From Pseudomonas sp. C1C7 (GTDB lineage: Bacteria > Pseudomonadota > Gammaproteobacteria > Pseudomonadales > Pseudomonadaceae), in NCBI RefSeq assembly GCF_013359595.1, contig NZ_JABFMP010000022.1, positions 1-64,000 of the forward strand: DNA of 64,000 nucleotides. The letters are read 5' to 3'. Below, piece by piece: positions 27,103 through 39,259 of this stretch (position 1 is its first letter; each line of letters opens with the position of its first letter). The translations under genes were made by a program, and so were the position numbers. Below the pieces are notes generated by a model, which was not told the origin of the DNA, made no database searches, and saw nothing but the letters and a program-made list of their open reading frames with translations.

Positions 27103-29306
27103 GACTGGGCCTCTTGAGCAACGCGGATGCCAACCTGCGCGCACAGCGCGAGGAAGTTGGGGAACGAGGTCGCGACGTTGGCGCAGTCATGGATGCGGAT
27201 CGGCGCCGAAGCACGCAGCGAGGCAACGCTGAACGCCATGGAGATCCGGTGATCGCCGTGACCGTGCACTTCGCCACCACCGATCTGGCCGCCGTCGATG
27301 ATGATCCCGTCCGGAGTCGGCTCGCACTTGACACCCAACGCCAGCAGGCCGTCGGCCATCACCTGGATACGGTCCGATTCCTTGACGCGCAGTTCTTCGG
27401 CGCCACGCAGAATGGTACGCCCCTCAGCGCAGGCAGCAGCGACGAACAGCACCGGGAATTCGTCGATCGCCAGCGGAACCAGCTCTTCGGGAATCTCGAT
27501 ACCTTTGAGTTTAGCTGCGCGTACACGCAGATCCGCCACTGGCTCGCCGCCCACTTCACGCTGGTTCTCCAGAGTGATGTCAGCGCCCATCAGACGCAGG
27601 ATGTCGATGACGCCGGTACGGGTCGGGTTGATGCCGACGTGTTCCAGCACCAGTTCCGAACCTTCGGCGATCGATGCCGCCACCAGGAAGAACGCCGACG
27701 ACGAGATATCGCCCGGCACTTCAATGTGGGTAGCGGTCAGTTTGTTGCCGGATTCGACCGATGCGGTCGCGCCATTGACGCTCACCGGGTAACCGAAACC
27801 ACGCAGCATGCGCTCGGTATGGTCACGGGTCGGCGCAGGCTCGGTCACGGTGGTCTTGCCTTCGGCATACAGACCTGCCAGCAGCAGGCAGGACTTCACC
27901 TGGGCACTGGCCATCGGCATGGTGTAGGTCAAGCCTTTGAGCTTGTTGCCACCACGAATGGTCATCGGCGGACGACCGTCAGCAGCGGTTTCGATCACGG
28001 CACCCATTTCACGCAGCGGATTGGCCACGCGATTCATCGGGCGCTTGGACAGCGAAGCGTCGCCGGTCAGGGTGCTGTCGAAATTCTGCGCGGCCAGCAG
28101 GCCGGACAGCAGGCGCATCGAAGTGCCCGAGTTGCCCAGATAGATCGGACCCGGTGCCGGCTTCAGGCCATGCAGGCCGACGCCGTGAATGGTCACGCGA
28201 CCGTGGTGCGGGCCTTCGATCACGACACCCATGTCGCGGAAAGCCTGCAGGGTGGCCAGGGCATCTTCACCCTCGAGGAAACCTTCGACTTCGGTGACGC
28301 CTTCAGCGAGGGAACCGAGCATGATCGAACGGTGGGAAATCGATTTGTCGCCTGGTACGCGAATCCGACCGGACAGGCGGCCACCAGGTTGAGCCAGGAA
28401 AATCAGATCGTTGGAATTCATAGCGTCCACATAGGCCCTGCGGGCCAGGATTTTACTGAAATGCTCGCGGGCAACCCGGGCGCGAGTGAAAACGCCCAAC
28501 AACTGGTGCCCATCCCCTGCATCGACCGCGTCGCGCAAGGCGTCGAGGTCGCTGCGAAATGTATCGAGTGTGCGCAGGACAGCTTCGCGGTTGGCGAGGA
28601 AGATGTCGTGCCACATGACCGGGTCGCTTCCGGCGATTCTCGTGAAATCGCGGAAACCGCCCGCAGCGTAACGAAAGATCTCAAGGTTTTCATTGCGCTT
28701 GGCCAACGAGTCGACCAAACCGAACGCCAGCAGGTGCGGCAGGTGACTGGTCGCCGCCAGCACTTCGTCATGGCGCTCGACCTGCATGTGCTCGACATCG
28801 GCGCCCAATTCGCGCCACAGGCGATCGACGACCGCCAGCGCTGCCGGATCGGTCAGCTCCAGCGGCGTCAGAATCACCTTGTGACGACGGAACAGCTCGG
28901 CATTGGAGGCTTCCACCCCGCTCTGCTCGGAGCCGGCAATCGGGTGACCCGGCACGAAACGCGACGGCATGCCGCCAAACGCTTCGGTGGCGGCGCGCAC
29001 GACATTGCCCTTGGCACTGCCGACGTCGGTCAGAATCGCCCCGCCCAGATCCATGCCCGCCAATCGAGCGAGCACTTTTTCCATGGCGAGGATCGGCACG
29101 GCCAACTGAATGACGTCGGCGCCCTGACAAGCGGCAACCAGATCGTCTTCGCAGCGATCCACCACACCCAACTCGACCGCCAGCTTGCGCGACTGGGGAT
29201 CGAGATCGACTCCCACCACTTCGCGGCACAGGCCGCTTTCACGCAAGCCCTTGGCAAACGAACCGCCAATCAACCCCAGACCGACCACCACCAGGCGACC
29301 GATCAT
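27099..29306 (-). CDS. tyrA-aroA: Fused prephenate dehydrogenase / EPSP synthase
   Basis: Bifunctional protein of 735 residues. The first ~290 residues are a cyclohexadienyl/prephenate dehydrogenase (RLVVVGLGLIGGSF, then VGSAKGNV and GHPIAGSEQSG), making a tyrosine precursor. From about residue 296 follows EPSP synthase (PGDKSISHRS, LYLGNSGTSMRLL-type site at IYLGNSGTSMRLL, and ADGRPPM), the shikimate-pathway step before chorismate. The fusion is typical of Pseudomonas. The ATG at 29306 gives the expected length; a GTG at 29342 overlaps hisC. Confidence 0.95.
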   Translation of the reverse strand: MIGRLVVVGLGLIGGSFAKGLRESGLCREVVGVDLDPQSRKLAVELGVVDRCEDDLVAACQGADVIQLAVPILAMEKVLARLAGMDLGGAILTDVGSAKGNVVRAATEAFGGMPSRFVPGHPIAGSEQSGVEASNAELFRRHKVILTPLELTDPAALAVVDRLWRELGADVEHMQVERHDEVLAATSHLPHLLAFGLVDSLAKRNENLEIFRYAAGGFRDFTRIAGSDPVMWHDIFLANREAVLRTLDTFRSDLDALRDAVDAGDGHQLLGVFTRARVAREHFSKILARRAYVDAMNSNDLIFLAQPGGRLSGRIRVPGDKSISHRSIMLGSLAEGVTEVEGFLEGEDALATLQAFRDMGVVIEGPHHGRVTIHGVGLHGLKPAPGPIYLGNSGTSMRLLSGLLAAQNFDSTLTGDASLSKRPMNRVANPLREMGAVIETAADGRPPMTIRGGNKLKGLTYTMPMASAQVKSCLLLAGLYAEGKTTVTEPAPTRDHTERMLRGFGYPVSVNGATASVESGNKLTATHIEVPGDISSSAFFLVAASIAEGSELVLEHVGINPTRTGVIDILRLMGADITLENQREVGGEPVADLRVRAAKLKGIEIPEELVPLAIDEFPVLFVAAACAEGRTILRGAEELRVKESDRIQVMADGLLALGVKCEPTPDGIIIDGGQIGGGEVHGHGDHRISMAFSVASLRASAPIRIHDCANVATSFPNFLALCAQVGIRVAQEAQS

Positions 29307-29334
29307 GGGCTCAACAGATTGCAGCGCAGTGACA

Positions 29335-30450
29335 TCAACCACGGGCCAGAACCTTGGTCAGCGCCTCGAGGAAGCGGCTGTTTTCCGCCGGCAAGCCGAT
29401 GGTGATGCGCAAGTGGTTCGGCATGCCGTAGTTGGCCACCGGACGCACGATCACACCTTCGCGCAGCAGACCCTGGAAGATCGGAGCGGCTTCACGGCCG
29501 ATATCGACACAGATGAAGTTGCCGCGGGACGGAATCCAGCTCAGACCCAGCTCACGGAAACCCGCTTCCAGCTGCTGCATGCCGGCTTCGTTCAAGCGGC
29601 GGCTTTCAGCCAGATACTCGTCGTCCTTCACTGCCGCGCAAGCAGCAGCCAATGCAAGGCTGTTGACGTTGAAAGGTTGACGTACACGGTTCAGGACGTC
29701 GGCGACCACCGGGGTGGACAGGCCGTAACCGACCCGCAATGACGCCAGGCCGTAGGCCTTGGAGAAAGTGCGCGAGACCAGCAGGTTCGGATAGGCCGCG
29801 AGGAAATCCAGGCCATCCGGCATGTCGTCACTGCCCTCGGCGTACTCGATGTAGGCCTCGTCCAGCACCACCAGCACGTGTTCCGGGACGTCTTGCAGGA
29901 ATTCGTCCAGGGCCTCGGCGTCGAACCAGGTCCCGGTCGGGTTGTTCGGGTTGGCGATGAAGACCACACGGGTGTTGGCGTCGATGGCTGCCAGCATGGC
30001 CGGCAAGTCATGCCCCCAATCCTTGGCCGGAACGACCTTGGCCTGGGCGCCGACCGCCTGGGTCGCAATCGGATAGACCGCGAACGCGTGCTCGCTGAAC
30101 ACGGTATTCAGGCCTGGGGCCAGATAGGCGCGCGCGACCAGCTCGAGGATGTCGTTGGAGCCGTTGCCCAAAGTCACCTGATCGATTTCGACGCGGCACT
30201 GTTCGGCCAGCAGGGACTTGAGTGCGAAACCATTGCCGTCGGGATAACGGGTCAGCTCATCCAGCGCCTCACGGATGGCTGCCAGCACTTTGGGACTGGC
30301 GCCCAACGGGTTTTCGTTACTCGCCAGTTTGATGATGCTGGCCGGATCGAGATCCAGCTCGCGAGCCAGTTCGTCCACGGGTTTGCCTGGAACGTAAGGC
30401 GAAAGTTGTTGCACGCCCGGCTGTGCCAGAGCGAGGAAATTGCCACTCAT
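29335..30450 (-). CDS. hisC: Histidinol-phosphate/aromatic aminotransferase
   Basis: Fold-type I PLP aminotransferase of 371 residues. KLASNENPLGASP near the N-terminus and the PLP lysine motif SRTFSKAYGLASLRVGY are typical of HisC. In this aromatic operon it probably also transaminates prephenate or phenylpyruvate; Pseudomonas usually has a second hisC in the histidine operon. It starts 12 bases after pheA, and its end overlaps the region upstream of tyrA-aroA. Confidence 0.93.
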   Translation of the reverse strand: MSGNFLALAQPGVQQLSPYVPGKPVDELARELDLDPASIIKLASNENPLGASPKVLAAIREALDELTRYPDGNGFALKSLLAEQCRVEIDQVTLGNGSNDILELVARAYLAPGLNTVFSEHAFAVYPIATQAVGAQAKVVPAKDWGHDLPAMLAAIDANTRVVFIANPNNPTGTWFDAEALDEFLQDVPEHVLVVLDEAYIEYAEGSDDMPDGLDFLAAYPNLLVSRTFSKAYGLASLRVGYGLSTPVVADVLNRVRQPFNVNSLALAAACAAVKDDEYLAESRRLNEAGMQQLEAGFRELGLSWIPSRGNFICVDIGREAAPIFQGLLREGVIVRPVANYGMPNHLRITIGLPAENSRFLEALTKVLARG

Positions 30451-30462
30451 TGCTACCGCCCC

Positions 30463-31557
30463 TTAGAGAACTGCTTTCGGGTAGGAACCCAGCACTTTGA
30501 GTGCCACTGCTTCCTGACTGATTTTTTCCAGCACACCTTTTACCAGCGGATCGCGGTGGTGGCCGACAAAATCGATGAAGAACACGTAGGTCCATTTACC
30601 GCTGCGCGACGGACGAGTCTCGATACGCGTCAGGTCGATGCCGTTGTCGTGGAACGGCACCAGCAGCTCGTGGAGCGCACCTGGCTTGTTGCTCATCGAA
30701 ACGATGATCGAGGTCTTGTCGTCGCCGGTCGGCGGCACTTCCTGGTTGCCGATCATCAGGAACCGCGTGGAGTTGTCCGGACGGTCCTCGATTTTCTCGG
30801 CCAGCCGGGTCAGGCCGTACAGGCCAGCCGCCATGTCACCGGCGATCGCCGCCGAGTTCCACTCACCCTTGACCCGCTTGGCCGCTTCGGCGTTGCTCGA
30901 CACCGCCACGCGCTCGACATTCGGGTAATGGGCGTCCAGCCACTTGCGGCACTGAGCCAGGGACTGGGCGTGGGAGTAGATGCGGCTGATGCTGTCGGTC
31001 TTGGTGTTTTCGCCAACCAGCAAATGATGGTGAATACGCAGCTCGACTTCGCCGCAGATCACCATGTCGTGCTCCAGGAAGCTGTCGAGGGTGTGGTTGA
31101 CCGCGCCTTCGGTGGAGTTCTCCACCGGGACCACGCCGAAATTCACCGCACCGGCTGCCACTTCACGGAACACTTCGTCGATCGCCGCCATCGGCTTGCT
31201 GATCACCGCATGGCCGAAGTGCTTCATGGCCGCCGCCTGGGTGAAGGTGCCTTCAGGGCCGAGATAAGCCACTTTCAGCGGCTGCTCGAGGGCCAGGCAC
31301 GAGGACATGATTTCGCGGAACAGCCGCGCCATCTCTTCGTTGCCCAGCGGGCCCTGATTACGCTCCATCACGCGCTTGAGTACCTGAGCTTCGCGCTCCG
31401 GGCGATAGAACACCGGCGCTTCGCCTTCAGTCAGCGACGCCATCTTTACTCGTGCGACTTCCTGGGCACAGCGCGCACGCTCACTGATCAACTCCAGAAT
31501 CTTGGTGTCCAGAGCATCAATGCGAACGCGCAGCGCCTTGAGTTCTTGCTCAGACAT
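30463..31557 (-). CDS. pheA: Chorismate mutase / prephenate dehydratase (P-protein)
   Basis: Bifunctional enzyme of 364 residues in phenylalanine synthesis. Chorismate mutase lies in about residues 1-90, the dehydratase begins at VAYLGPEGTFTQAA (about 95) and contains VPVENSTEGAV. The ACT domain from about 275 has SMSNKPGALHELL and ETRPSRSGKW, the phenylalanine-feedback site. Its start codon shares a base with the end of serC, so the two are tightly coupled. Confidence 0.96.
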   Translation of the reverse strand: MSEQELKALRVRIDALDTKILELISERARCAQEVARVKMASLTEGEAPVFYRPEREAQVLKRVMERNQGPLGNEEMARLFREIMSSCLALEQPLKVAYLGPEGTFTQAAAMKHFGHAVISKPMAAIDEVFREVAAGAVNFGVVPVENSTEGAVNHTLDSFLEHDMVICGEVELRIHHHLLVGENTKTDSISRIYSHAQSLAQCRKWLDAHYPNVERVAVSSNAEAAKRVKGEWNSAAIAGDMAAGLYGLTRLAEKIEDRPDNSTRFLMIGNQEVPPTGDDKTSIIVSMSNKPGALHELLVPFHDNGIDLTRIETRPSRSGKWTYVFFIDFVGHHRDPLVKGVLEKISQEAVALKVLGSYPKAVL

Positions 31558-32642
31558 TAGCCGTGTTCCTTCTCGAACTCTGCCATGTACGCCACCAGCG
31601 CGTTGATTGCGTTGATGTCGACGGCGTTATAGATGGAGGCGCGCATGCCGCCCACGGAACGGTGGCCTTTGAGGTTCAGCAGGCCACGCTCGTCGGCGCC
31701 GGCCAGGAACGGCTTGTCCAGACGGTCGTCCGCCAGGCGGAACGGCACGTTCATCCACGAGCGGTCCGATTTGTTGATCGGGTTGCTGTACAGGCCGCTG
31801 GCGTCGATGAACTCGTACAGCGTGCGTTGTTTCACGTCGTTCAGCTTGGCAATGGCTTCGACACCGCCCTGCTCTTTCAGCCACTCGAACACCAGGCCGG
31901 ACAGGTACCAGGCCAAGGTTGGCGGAGTGTTGTACATCGAGCCGTTGTCGGCCGCGACCTTGTAGTTGAGCATGGTCGGGCACAGGGTACGTGCCTTGCC
32001 CAGCAGGTCTTCGCGAACGATGTTCACGACGATGCCGCTCGGGCCGATGTTTTTCTGCGCACCGGCGTAGATCATGCCGAAACGCGAGACATCGATCGGA
32101 CGGGAGAGGATGTCGGAAGACATGTCGGCCACCAGCGGCACGTCGCCGGTTTCCGGGACCCACTGGAATTCCAGGCCGCCGATGGTTTCGTTCGGCGCGT
32201 AGTGAACGTAGGCCGCGTCCTTGGACAGCTTCCACTCGTTCTGGCCGGGAATGGCGAAATAGTCGTAAGGCTTGGCGGTCGCGGCGACATTGACGTGGCC
32301 GTAGCGCGAAGCTTCTTCGATGGCTTTCTGCGACCAGATACCGGTGTCGATATAGTCGGCCGTGCCGTTTTCCGGCAGCAGGTTCAGCGGAATCTGGGCG
32401 AACTGCTGGCTGGCGCCGCCTTGCAGGAACAGCACTTTGTAGTTCGACGGGATATTCAGCAGATCACGCAGGTCCTGCTCGGCCTTGGTGGCGATGGACA
32501 CGAACTCATCGCTGCGATGGCTCATTTCCATCACCGACAGGCCCTTGCCGTGCCAGTCAAGGAGTTCACTCTGGGCGCGCTGCAGGACAGCTTCGGGAAG
32601 TGCCGCGGGACCCGCGCAGAAGTTATAGGCTCTCTTGCTCAC
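31557..32642 (-). CDS. serC: Phosphoserine aminotransferase
   Basis: Class V PLP aminotransferase of 361 residues in serine and pyridoxine synthesis. MSKRAYNFCAGPAALP is the standard N-terminus and AGAQKNIGPSG contains the PLP lysine. The GTG at 32642 with GAGA upstream gives the family length; a TTG at 32648 is also in frame. The gene follows gyrA, with a hairpin and an inverted REP pair between them. Confidence 0.96.
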   Translation of the reverse strand: MSKRAYNFCAGPAALPEAVLQRAQSELLDWHGKGLSVMEMSHRSDEFVSIATKAEQDLRDLLNIPSNYKVLFLQGGASQQFAQIPLNLLPENGTADYIDTGIWSQKAIEEASRYGHVNVAATAKPYDYFAIPGQNEWKLSKDAAYVHYAPNETIGGLEFQWVPETGDVPLVADMSSDILSRPIDVSRFGMIYAGAQKNIGPSGIVVNIVREDLLGKARTLCPTMLNYKVAADNGSMYNTPPTLAWYLSGLVFEWLKEQGGVEAIAKLNDVKQRTLYEFIDASGLYSNPINKSDRSWMNVPFRLADDRLDKPFLAGADERGLLNLKGHRSVGGMRASIYNAVDINAINALVAYMAEFEKEHG

Positions 32643-32702
32643 ATCCAATCTCGCTCTGATTTGGTAGGTCGTGCAAACATTTCAGTCGACGCCGATTCAA
32701 GG

Positions 32703-32793
32703 TGAGAGCGGGCTTGCTCGCGAAAGCGGTGTATCAGGCGACATCGCTGGAGAATGTCAGTCCGTCTTCGCGAGCAAGCCCGCTCCCACAGGG
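32703..32793. repeat. Inverted REP pair (GCGGGCTTGCTCGCGAA type)
   Basis: GAGAGCGGGCTTGCTCGCGA at 32704-32723 is repeated in inverted orientation as TTCGCGAGCAAGCCCGCTCC ending near 32787, with about 45 bases between. It is a Pseudomonas REP doublet in the gyrA-serC gap. Confidence 0.85.
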
Positions 32794-32834
32794 AATCGTG
32801 GTGGTGTCGATTTTTTCATAAGGGATAAACAACA

Positions 32835-32860
32835 AGGGGGCGAATTCTCATCCGCCCCCT
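32835..32860 (-). terminator. Hairpin terminator of gyrA
   Basis: On the minus strand AGGGGGCG pairs with CGCCCCCT around a loop of about 10 bases, followed by TGTTGTTT, just after the gyrA stop codon at 32871. The U tract is imperfect, so some read-through into serC is possible. Confidence 0.65.
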
Positions 32861-32870
32861 GCATGTACGC

Positions 32871-35525
<2,655 letters not shown>

Positions 35526-35977
35526 GAGAAGCCTGATTCCTTTTTCTGGTGAAACTCCGTCACATCCATATGGGAAGAACGAAGCTCGCCGTTGCAGGCT
35601 GAATGCCATGCACCGACTTACGACAAATCAACGAGTTATGCCTTGGATCTGCGTAGTGAAGGTCGCCACGCCGGGCAACCCTGGAAACCGCCGGATGTTA
35701 TCACAAGAGCCGCCACGCACCTATCCCCCAGATGCGCATGGAGCATAGTTAGTTGACCGATGACAGGCTTGAGGGGGGTCTGAGGGGCTTAGAGCTGTTG
35801 CAGCCCGGGATTTGCAAGTGAATTTTGTGAAAATACAGAGGGAAGTTGAGTCATCGTTCTTCGTGGGCGGGCGTCAACTCCAGTCAGTCAAGCCGCCACA
35901 GGACCTGTAGCGGCTGGCGACGCCTGCGTCCGGCTGCTACATGGACCGCGCTCACTTTGACGGACTCACCTAATCCA
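35526..35977. other. Gene-free gap upstream of gyrA
   Basis: About 450 bases. The part next to gyrA should hold its promoter and leader; TGTGATAACAT on the minus strand (near 35693-35703) looks like an extended -10 element. The middle has no recognisable feature, and a REP half-element lies at 35898-35941 near the mtnA end. No protein-like frame was seen. Confidence 0.5.
35898..35941. repeat. REP-like element (single)
   Basis: CTGTAGCGGCTGGCGACGCC followed by TGCGTCCGGCTGCTACA is a copy of the family found as doublets at 39981-40118 and 58160-58294. Confidence 0.75.
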
Positions 35978-37054
35978 TCAATGCAGACGCTTGCGGCACA
36001 TCAACTGCGCCATTTTCGCGGTATCCGGGCGCTCGACGATGCCCTTTTCCGTGACGATGGCATCAATCAGATCCGCCGGCGTCACGTCGAACACCGGGTT
36101 GAATGCATCGACATCCGCGCCCAACCGCTGACCGCCGACCTCCAGCAATTCACGACCATCACGCTCTTCCAGCGGAATGTCGTCGCCGCTGGCCAGATTC
36201 ATGTCGATGGTCGAACTCGGCGCCACCACCATGAACCGCACGCCGTGGTGCATCGCATTGACCGCCAGCTGATAGGTGCCGATCTTGTTCGCCACGTCGC
36301 CATTGGCGGTGATCCGGTCCGCCCCCACGATCACCCAGGTAATGCCCTTGGTTCTCATGATATGCGCGGCGGCGGAGTCGGCATTGAGGGTCACCGGAAC
36401 GCCTTCGTTGGCCAGCTCCCAGGCCGTCAGCCGCGAGCCTTGCAGCCACGGACGGGTTTCGCCGGCATACACGCGCTCGACCATGCCTTCGATGAATGCT
36501 GCGCGAATGACCCCCAGCGCCGTACCGAAACCACCGGTAGCCAGCGCCCCGGTATTGCAGTGAGTGAGGATTGCCTGGGCATTGCCCTGGTGCTTGCGGA
36601 TCAGGTCCACGCCCAACTGCGCCATGGTCAGGTTGGCTTCGCGATCACTTTCATGAATGGCGATGGCTTCAGCTTCCAGCGCTGCCAGGGGGTCGGCATT
36701 CTCTTTCAGGCGATCGAGGCGATCGTGCATGCGATTGAGCGCCCAGAACAGATTGACGGCGGTGGGACGGGAATCGGCCAGCAGCGCGAAATCTTCCTCC
36801 AGCGCCGCGTACCAGTCGCCGCCTTCAGCAATCCGGGCACGGGCGGCCAGCACGATGCCATAGGCGGCACTGACGCCAATCGCCGGCGCGCCGCGCACGA
36901 CCATCGAGCGAATGGCCTCGGCCACGCCAGCGGCGCTGGTGTAGGCGATCCAGGTTTCCTCGAACGGCAAAATACGCTGATCCAGCAGATACAGGGCGCC
37001 GTCTCGCCAATCGATGGCTTTCACCTTCTCCGCTGCCAACAGTCGATCGCGCAT
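35978..37054 (-). CDS. mtnA: S-methyl-5-thioribose-1-phosphate isomerase
   Basis: Methionine-salvage enzyme of 358 residues that converts methylthioribose-1-phosphate to methylthioribulose-1-phosphate. It belongs to the eIF2B-like family; VVRGAPAIGVSAAYG, THCNTGALATGGFGTALG with the catalytic cysteine, and VGADRITANGDVANKIGT with the catalytic aspartate are all present. The ATG at 37054 (MRDRLLAAEKV) gives the usual length; the frame extends far upstream into the divergent gene without support. It is divergent from mtaD, 109 bases away. Confidence 0.96.
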   Translation of the reverse strand: MRDRLLAAEKVKAIDWRDGALYLLDQRILPFEETWIAYTSAAGVAEAIRSMVVRGAPAIGVSAAYGIVLAARARIAEGGDWYAALEEDFALLADSRPTAVNLFWALNRMHDRLDRLKENADPLAALEAEAIAIHESDREANLTMAQLGVDLIRKHQGNAQAILTHCNTGALATGGFGTALGVIRAAFIEGMVERVYAGETRPWLQGSRLTAWELANEGVPVTLNADSAAAHIMRTKGITWVIVGADRITANGDVANKIGTYQLAVNAMHHGVRFMVVAPSSTIDMNLASGDDIPLEERDGRELLEVGGQRLGADVDAFNPVFDVTPADLIDAIVTEKGIVERPDTAKMAQLMCRKRLH

Positions 37055-37163
37055 CCCACACCCCGCACTCATGAACAAAAGCCGCCGATTATAGCGATCC
37101 CCCAGCGAAGACGCTCGGGTATACTTCGCCATCCTTTTACAAAAGCACTGGAACCGCCCCTCG

Positions 37164-38498
37164 ATGCCGAACACTGCCGCTGCGCTCGACCTGCTGTTGC
37201 TGCCGACCTGGCTGGTACCCGTCGAACCCGCTGGCGTTGTCCTCAAGGATCATGCGCTGGGCATCCGTGACGGGCGCATCGTCTTCATCGGCCCGCGCTC
37301 TGGCGCATCGAAACTCAACGCAACCGAAACCCGCGAACTGCCGGGCATGCTGCTCAGCCCCGGCCTGATCAATGCCCACGGGCACGCGGCGATGACTCTG
37401 TTTCGCGGCCTGGCCGACGATTTGCCGCTGATGACCTGGCTGGAAAACCACATCTGGCCCGCCGAGGCTAAATGGGTAGACGAAGATTTCGTGCGCGACG
37501 GCACGGATCTGGCGATCGCCGAGCAGCTCAAAGGCGGCATCACCTGTTTTTCTGACATGTATTTCTTCCCGAAGGTTGCCAGCGAACGCGTGCACAACAG
37601 CGGCATTCGCGCGCAAATCGCGATTCCGATCCTCGATTTCCCGATTCCCGGCGCCAGCACGGCGGATGACGCCATTCGTCAGGGCGTCGAACTGTTCGGC
37701 GATCTCAAGCACCACGAACGCATCAAAATCACCTTCGGCCCCCATGCGCCTTACACCGTGGGCGACCAAAACCTGGAAAAAATCCGGGTAATCGCCGAAG
37801 AGCTGGACGCTTCGATCCACATGCACGTACATGAAACCGCTTTCGAGGTGCAGCAGGCGGTGGAACAGACCGGCGAACGCCCGCTGGCCCGCCTGGCGCG
37901 CCTGGGCTTGCTGGGGCCGCGCTTCCAGGCGGTTCACATGACCCAGATCAGCGATGAAGACCTGGCGCTGCTGGTAGAAAGCAACACCAGCATCATTCAT
38001 TGCCCGGAATCGAACCTGAAGCTGGCCAGCGGTTTCTGCCCGGTGGAGCGTCTGTGGCAAGCCGGGGTCAACGTGGCCGTGGGTACCGACGGTGCCGCCA
38101 GCAACAACGACCTGGACCTGCTCGGAGAAACCCGCACCGCCGCCCTGCTGGCCAAGGCCGTCGCGGGTTCGGCCAGCGCGCTGGATGCCCATCGCGCCTT
38201 GCGCATGGCTACCCTCAACGGCGCCCGCGCTTTGGGGATCGAAGCCGAGGTCGGCTCGCTGGAAGTCGGCAAGGCGGCCGATATCGTGGCCTTCGATCTC
38301 TCCGGGCTGGCCCAGCAACCGGTCTACGACCCGGTTTCGCAGCTTATTTATGCCACCGGCCGCGATTGCGTGAAACACGTCTGGGTCGCAGGCAAGCAAC
38401 TGCTCGACGAGCGTCGTCTGACGCGCCTGGATGAAGAACAGCTTTGCGCCACGGCCAGGAGCTGGGGCGAGCGCATCAGCGGCCACACCGAATCGTAA
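37164..38498 (+). CDS. mtaD: 5-methylthioadenosine/S-adenosylhomocysteine deaminase (TRZ/ATZ family)
   Basis: Amidohydrolase of 444 residues. Metal ligands are seen in NAHGHAAMT (HxH), HMHVHET, HMTQIS and GTDGAASNND. The P. aeruginosa counterpart, which as I recall is PA3170 next to mtnA, deaminates methylthioadenosine to methylthioinosine. That bypass reaches methylthioribose-1-phosphate through an inosine phosphorylase, so divergent mtnA is the next step but one. It is followed by ubiG after 58 bases. Confidence 0.9.
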   Translation: MPNTAAALDLLLLPTWLVPVEPAGVVLKDHALGIRDGRIVFIGPRSGASKLNATETRELPGMLLSPGLINAHGHAAMTLFRGLADDLPLMTWLENHIWPAEAKWVDEDFVRDGTDLAIAEQLKGGITCFSDMYFFPKVASERVHNSGIRAQIAIPILDFPIPGASTADDAIRQGVELFGDLKHHERIKITFGPHAPYTVGDQNLEKIRVIAEELDASIHMHVHETAFEVQQAVEQTGERPLARLARLGLLGPRFQAVHMTQISDEDLALLVESNTSIIHCPESNLKLASGFCPVERLWQAGVNVAVGTDGAASNNDLDLLGETRTAALLAKAVAGSASALDAHRALRMATLNGARALGIEAEVGSLEVGKAADIVAFDLSGLAQQPVYDPVSQLIYATGRDCVKHVWVAGKQLLDERRLTRLDEEQLCATARSWGERISGHTES

Positions 38499-38556
38499 GT
38501 CCCCCGGACTCAAAACCGGGGCATCAGGATTTTTCAAGTTTTTCGAGGACTACACC

Positions 38557-39255
38557 ATGAGCAACGTCGACTACTCCGAAATCGCCAAGTTCGAAGCCCT
38601 GGCCCATCGCTGGTGGGACCGGGAAAGCGAATTCAAACCGCTGCACGACATCAACCCGCTGCGGGTCAACTGGATTGACGAGCGCGTCAACCTGGCGGGC
38701 AAGAAAGTCCTCGACGTCGGTTGCGGCGGCGGCATTCTCAGTGAAGCCATGGCCCAGCGCGGCGCCACCGTCATGGGCATCGACATGGGCGAAGCGCCGC
38801 TGGCGGTCGCGCAGTTGCATCAGCTGGAGTCTGGAGTGAACGTCGAATACCGGCAGATCACCGCCGAAGCCCTGGCCGAAGAAATGCCGGAGCAGTTCGA
38901 TGTGGTCACCTGCCTGGAAATGCTCGAGCACGTTCCCGATCCATCCTCGGTGATCCGCGCCTGCTTCCGCATGGTCAAGCCAGGTGGCCAGGTGTTCTTC
39001 TCCACCATCAACCGCAACCCGAAGGCGTACCTGTTCGCCATCGTCGGCGCCGAATACATCATGAAGCTGCTGCCGCGCGGCACCCATGACTTCAAGAAGT
39101 TCATCCGCCCTTCCGAGCTCGGTGCCTGGAGCCGCATGGCCGGCCTGACCGTCAAGGACATCATCGGCCTGACCTACAACCCGTTGACCAAGCACTACAA
39201 GCTGGCGGCCGACGTGGACGTCAACTACATGATCCAGACCCTGCGCGAGGAGTAA
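38557..39255 (+). CDS. ubiG: Ubiquinone biosynthesis O-methyltransferase
   Basis: SAM-dependent methyltransferase of 232 residues that performs both O-methylations of ubiquinone synthesis. KVLDVGCGGGILSEAMA is the SAM site; the N-terminal FEALAHRWWDRESEFKPLH is a UbiG signature. The start MSNVDYSEIAKFEAL at 38557 is standard; an upstream in-frame start would run into mtaD. Only 4 bases separate it from mupP. Confidence 0.97.
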   Translation: MSNVDYSEIAKFEALAHRWWDRESEFKPLHDINPLRVNWIDERVNLAGKKVLDVGCGGGILSEAMAQRGATVMGIDMGEAPLAVAQLHQLESGVNVEYRQITAEALAEEMPEQFDVVTCLEMLEHVPDPSSVIRACFRMVKPGGQVFFSTINRNPKAYLFAIVGAEYIMKLLPRGTHDFKKFIRPSELGAWSRMAGLTVKDIIGLTYNPLTKHYKLAADVDVNYMIQTLREE

Positions 39256-39259
39256 GCCG

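Noticed and set aside
35526..35609. N-terminal extension of GyrA
   Set aside because: GyrA starts at MGELAKEIL in the family; the upstream 28 codons have no conserved sequence.
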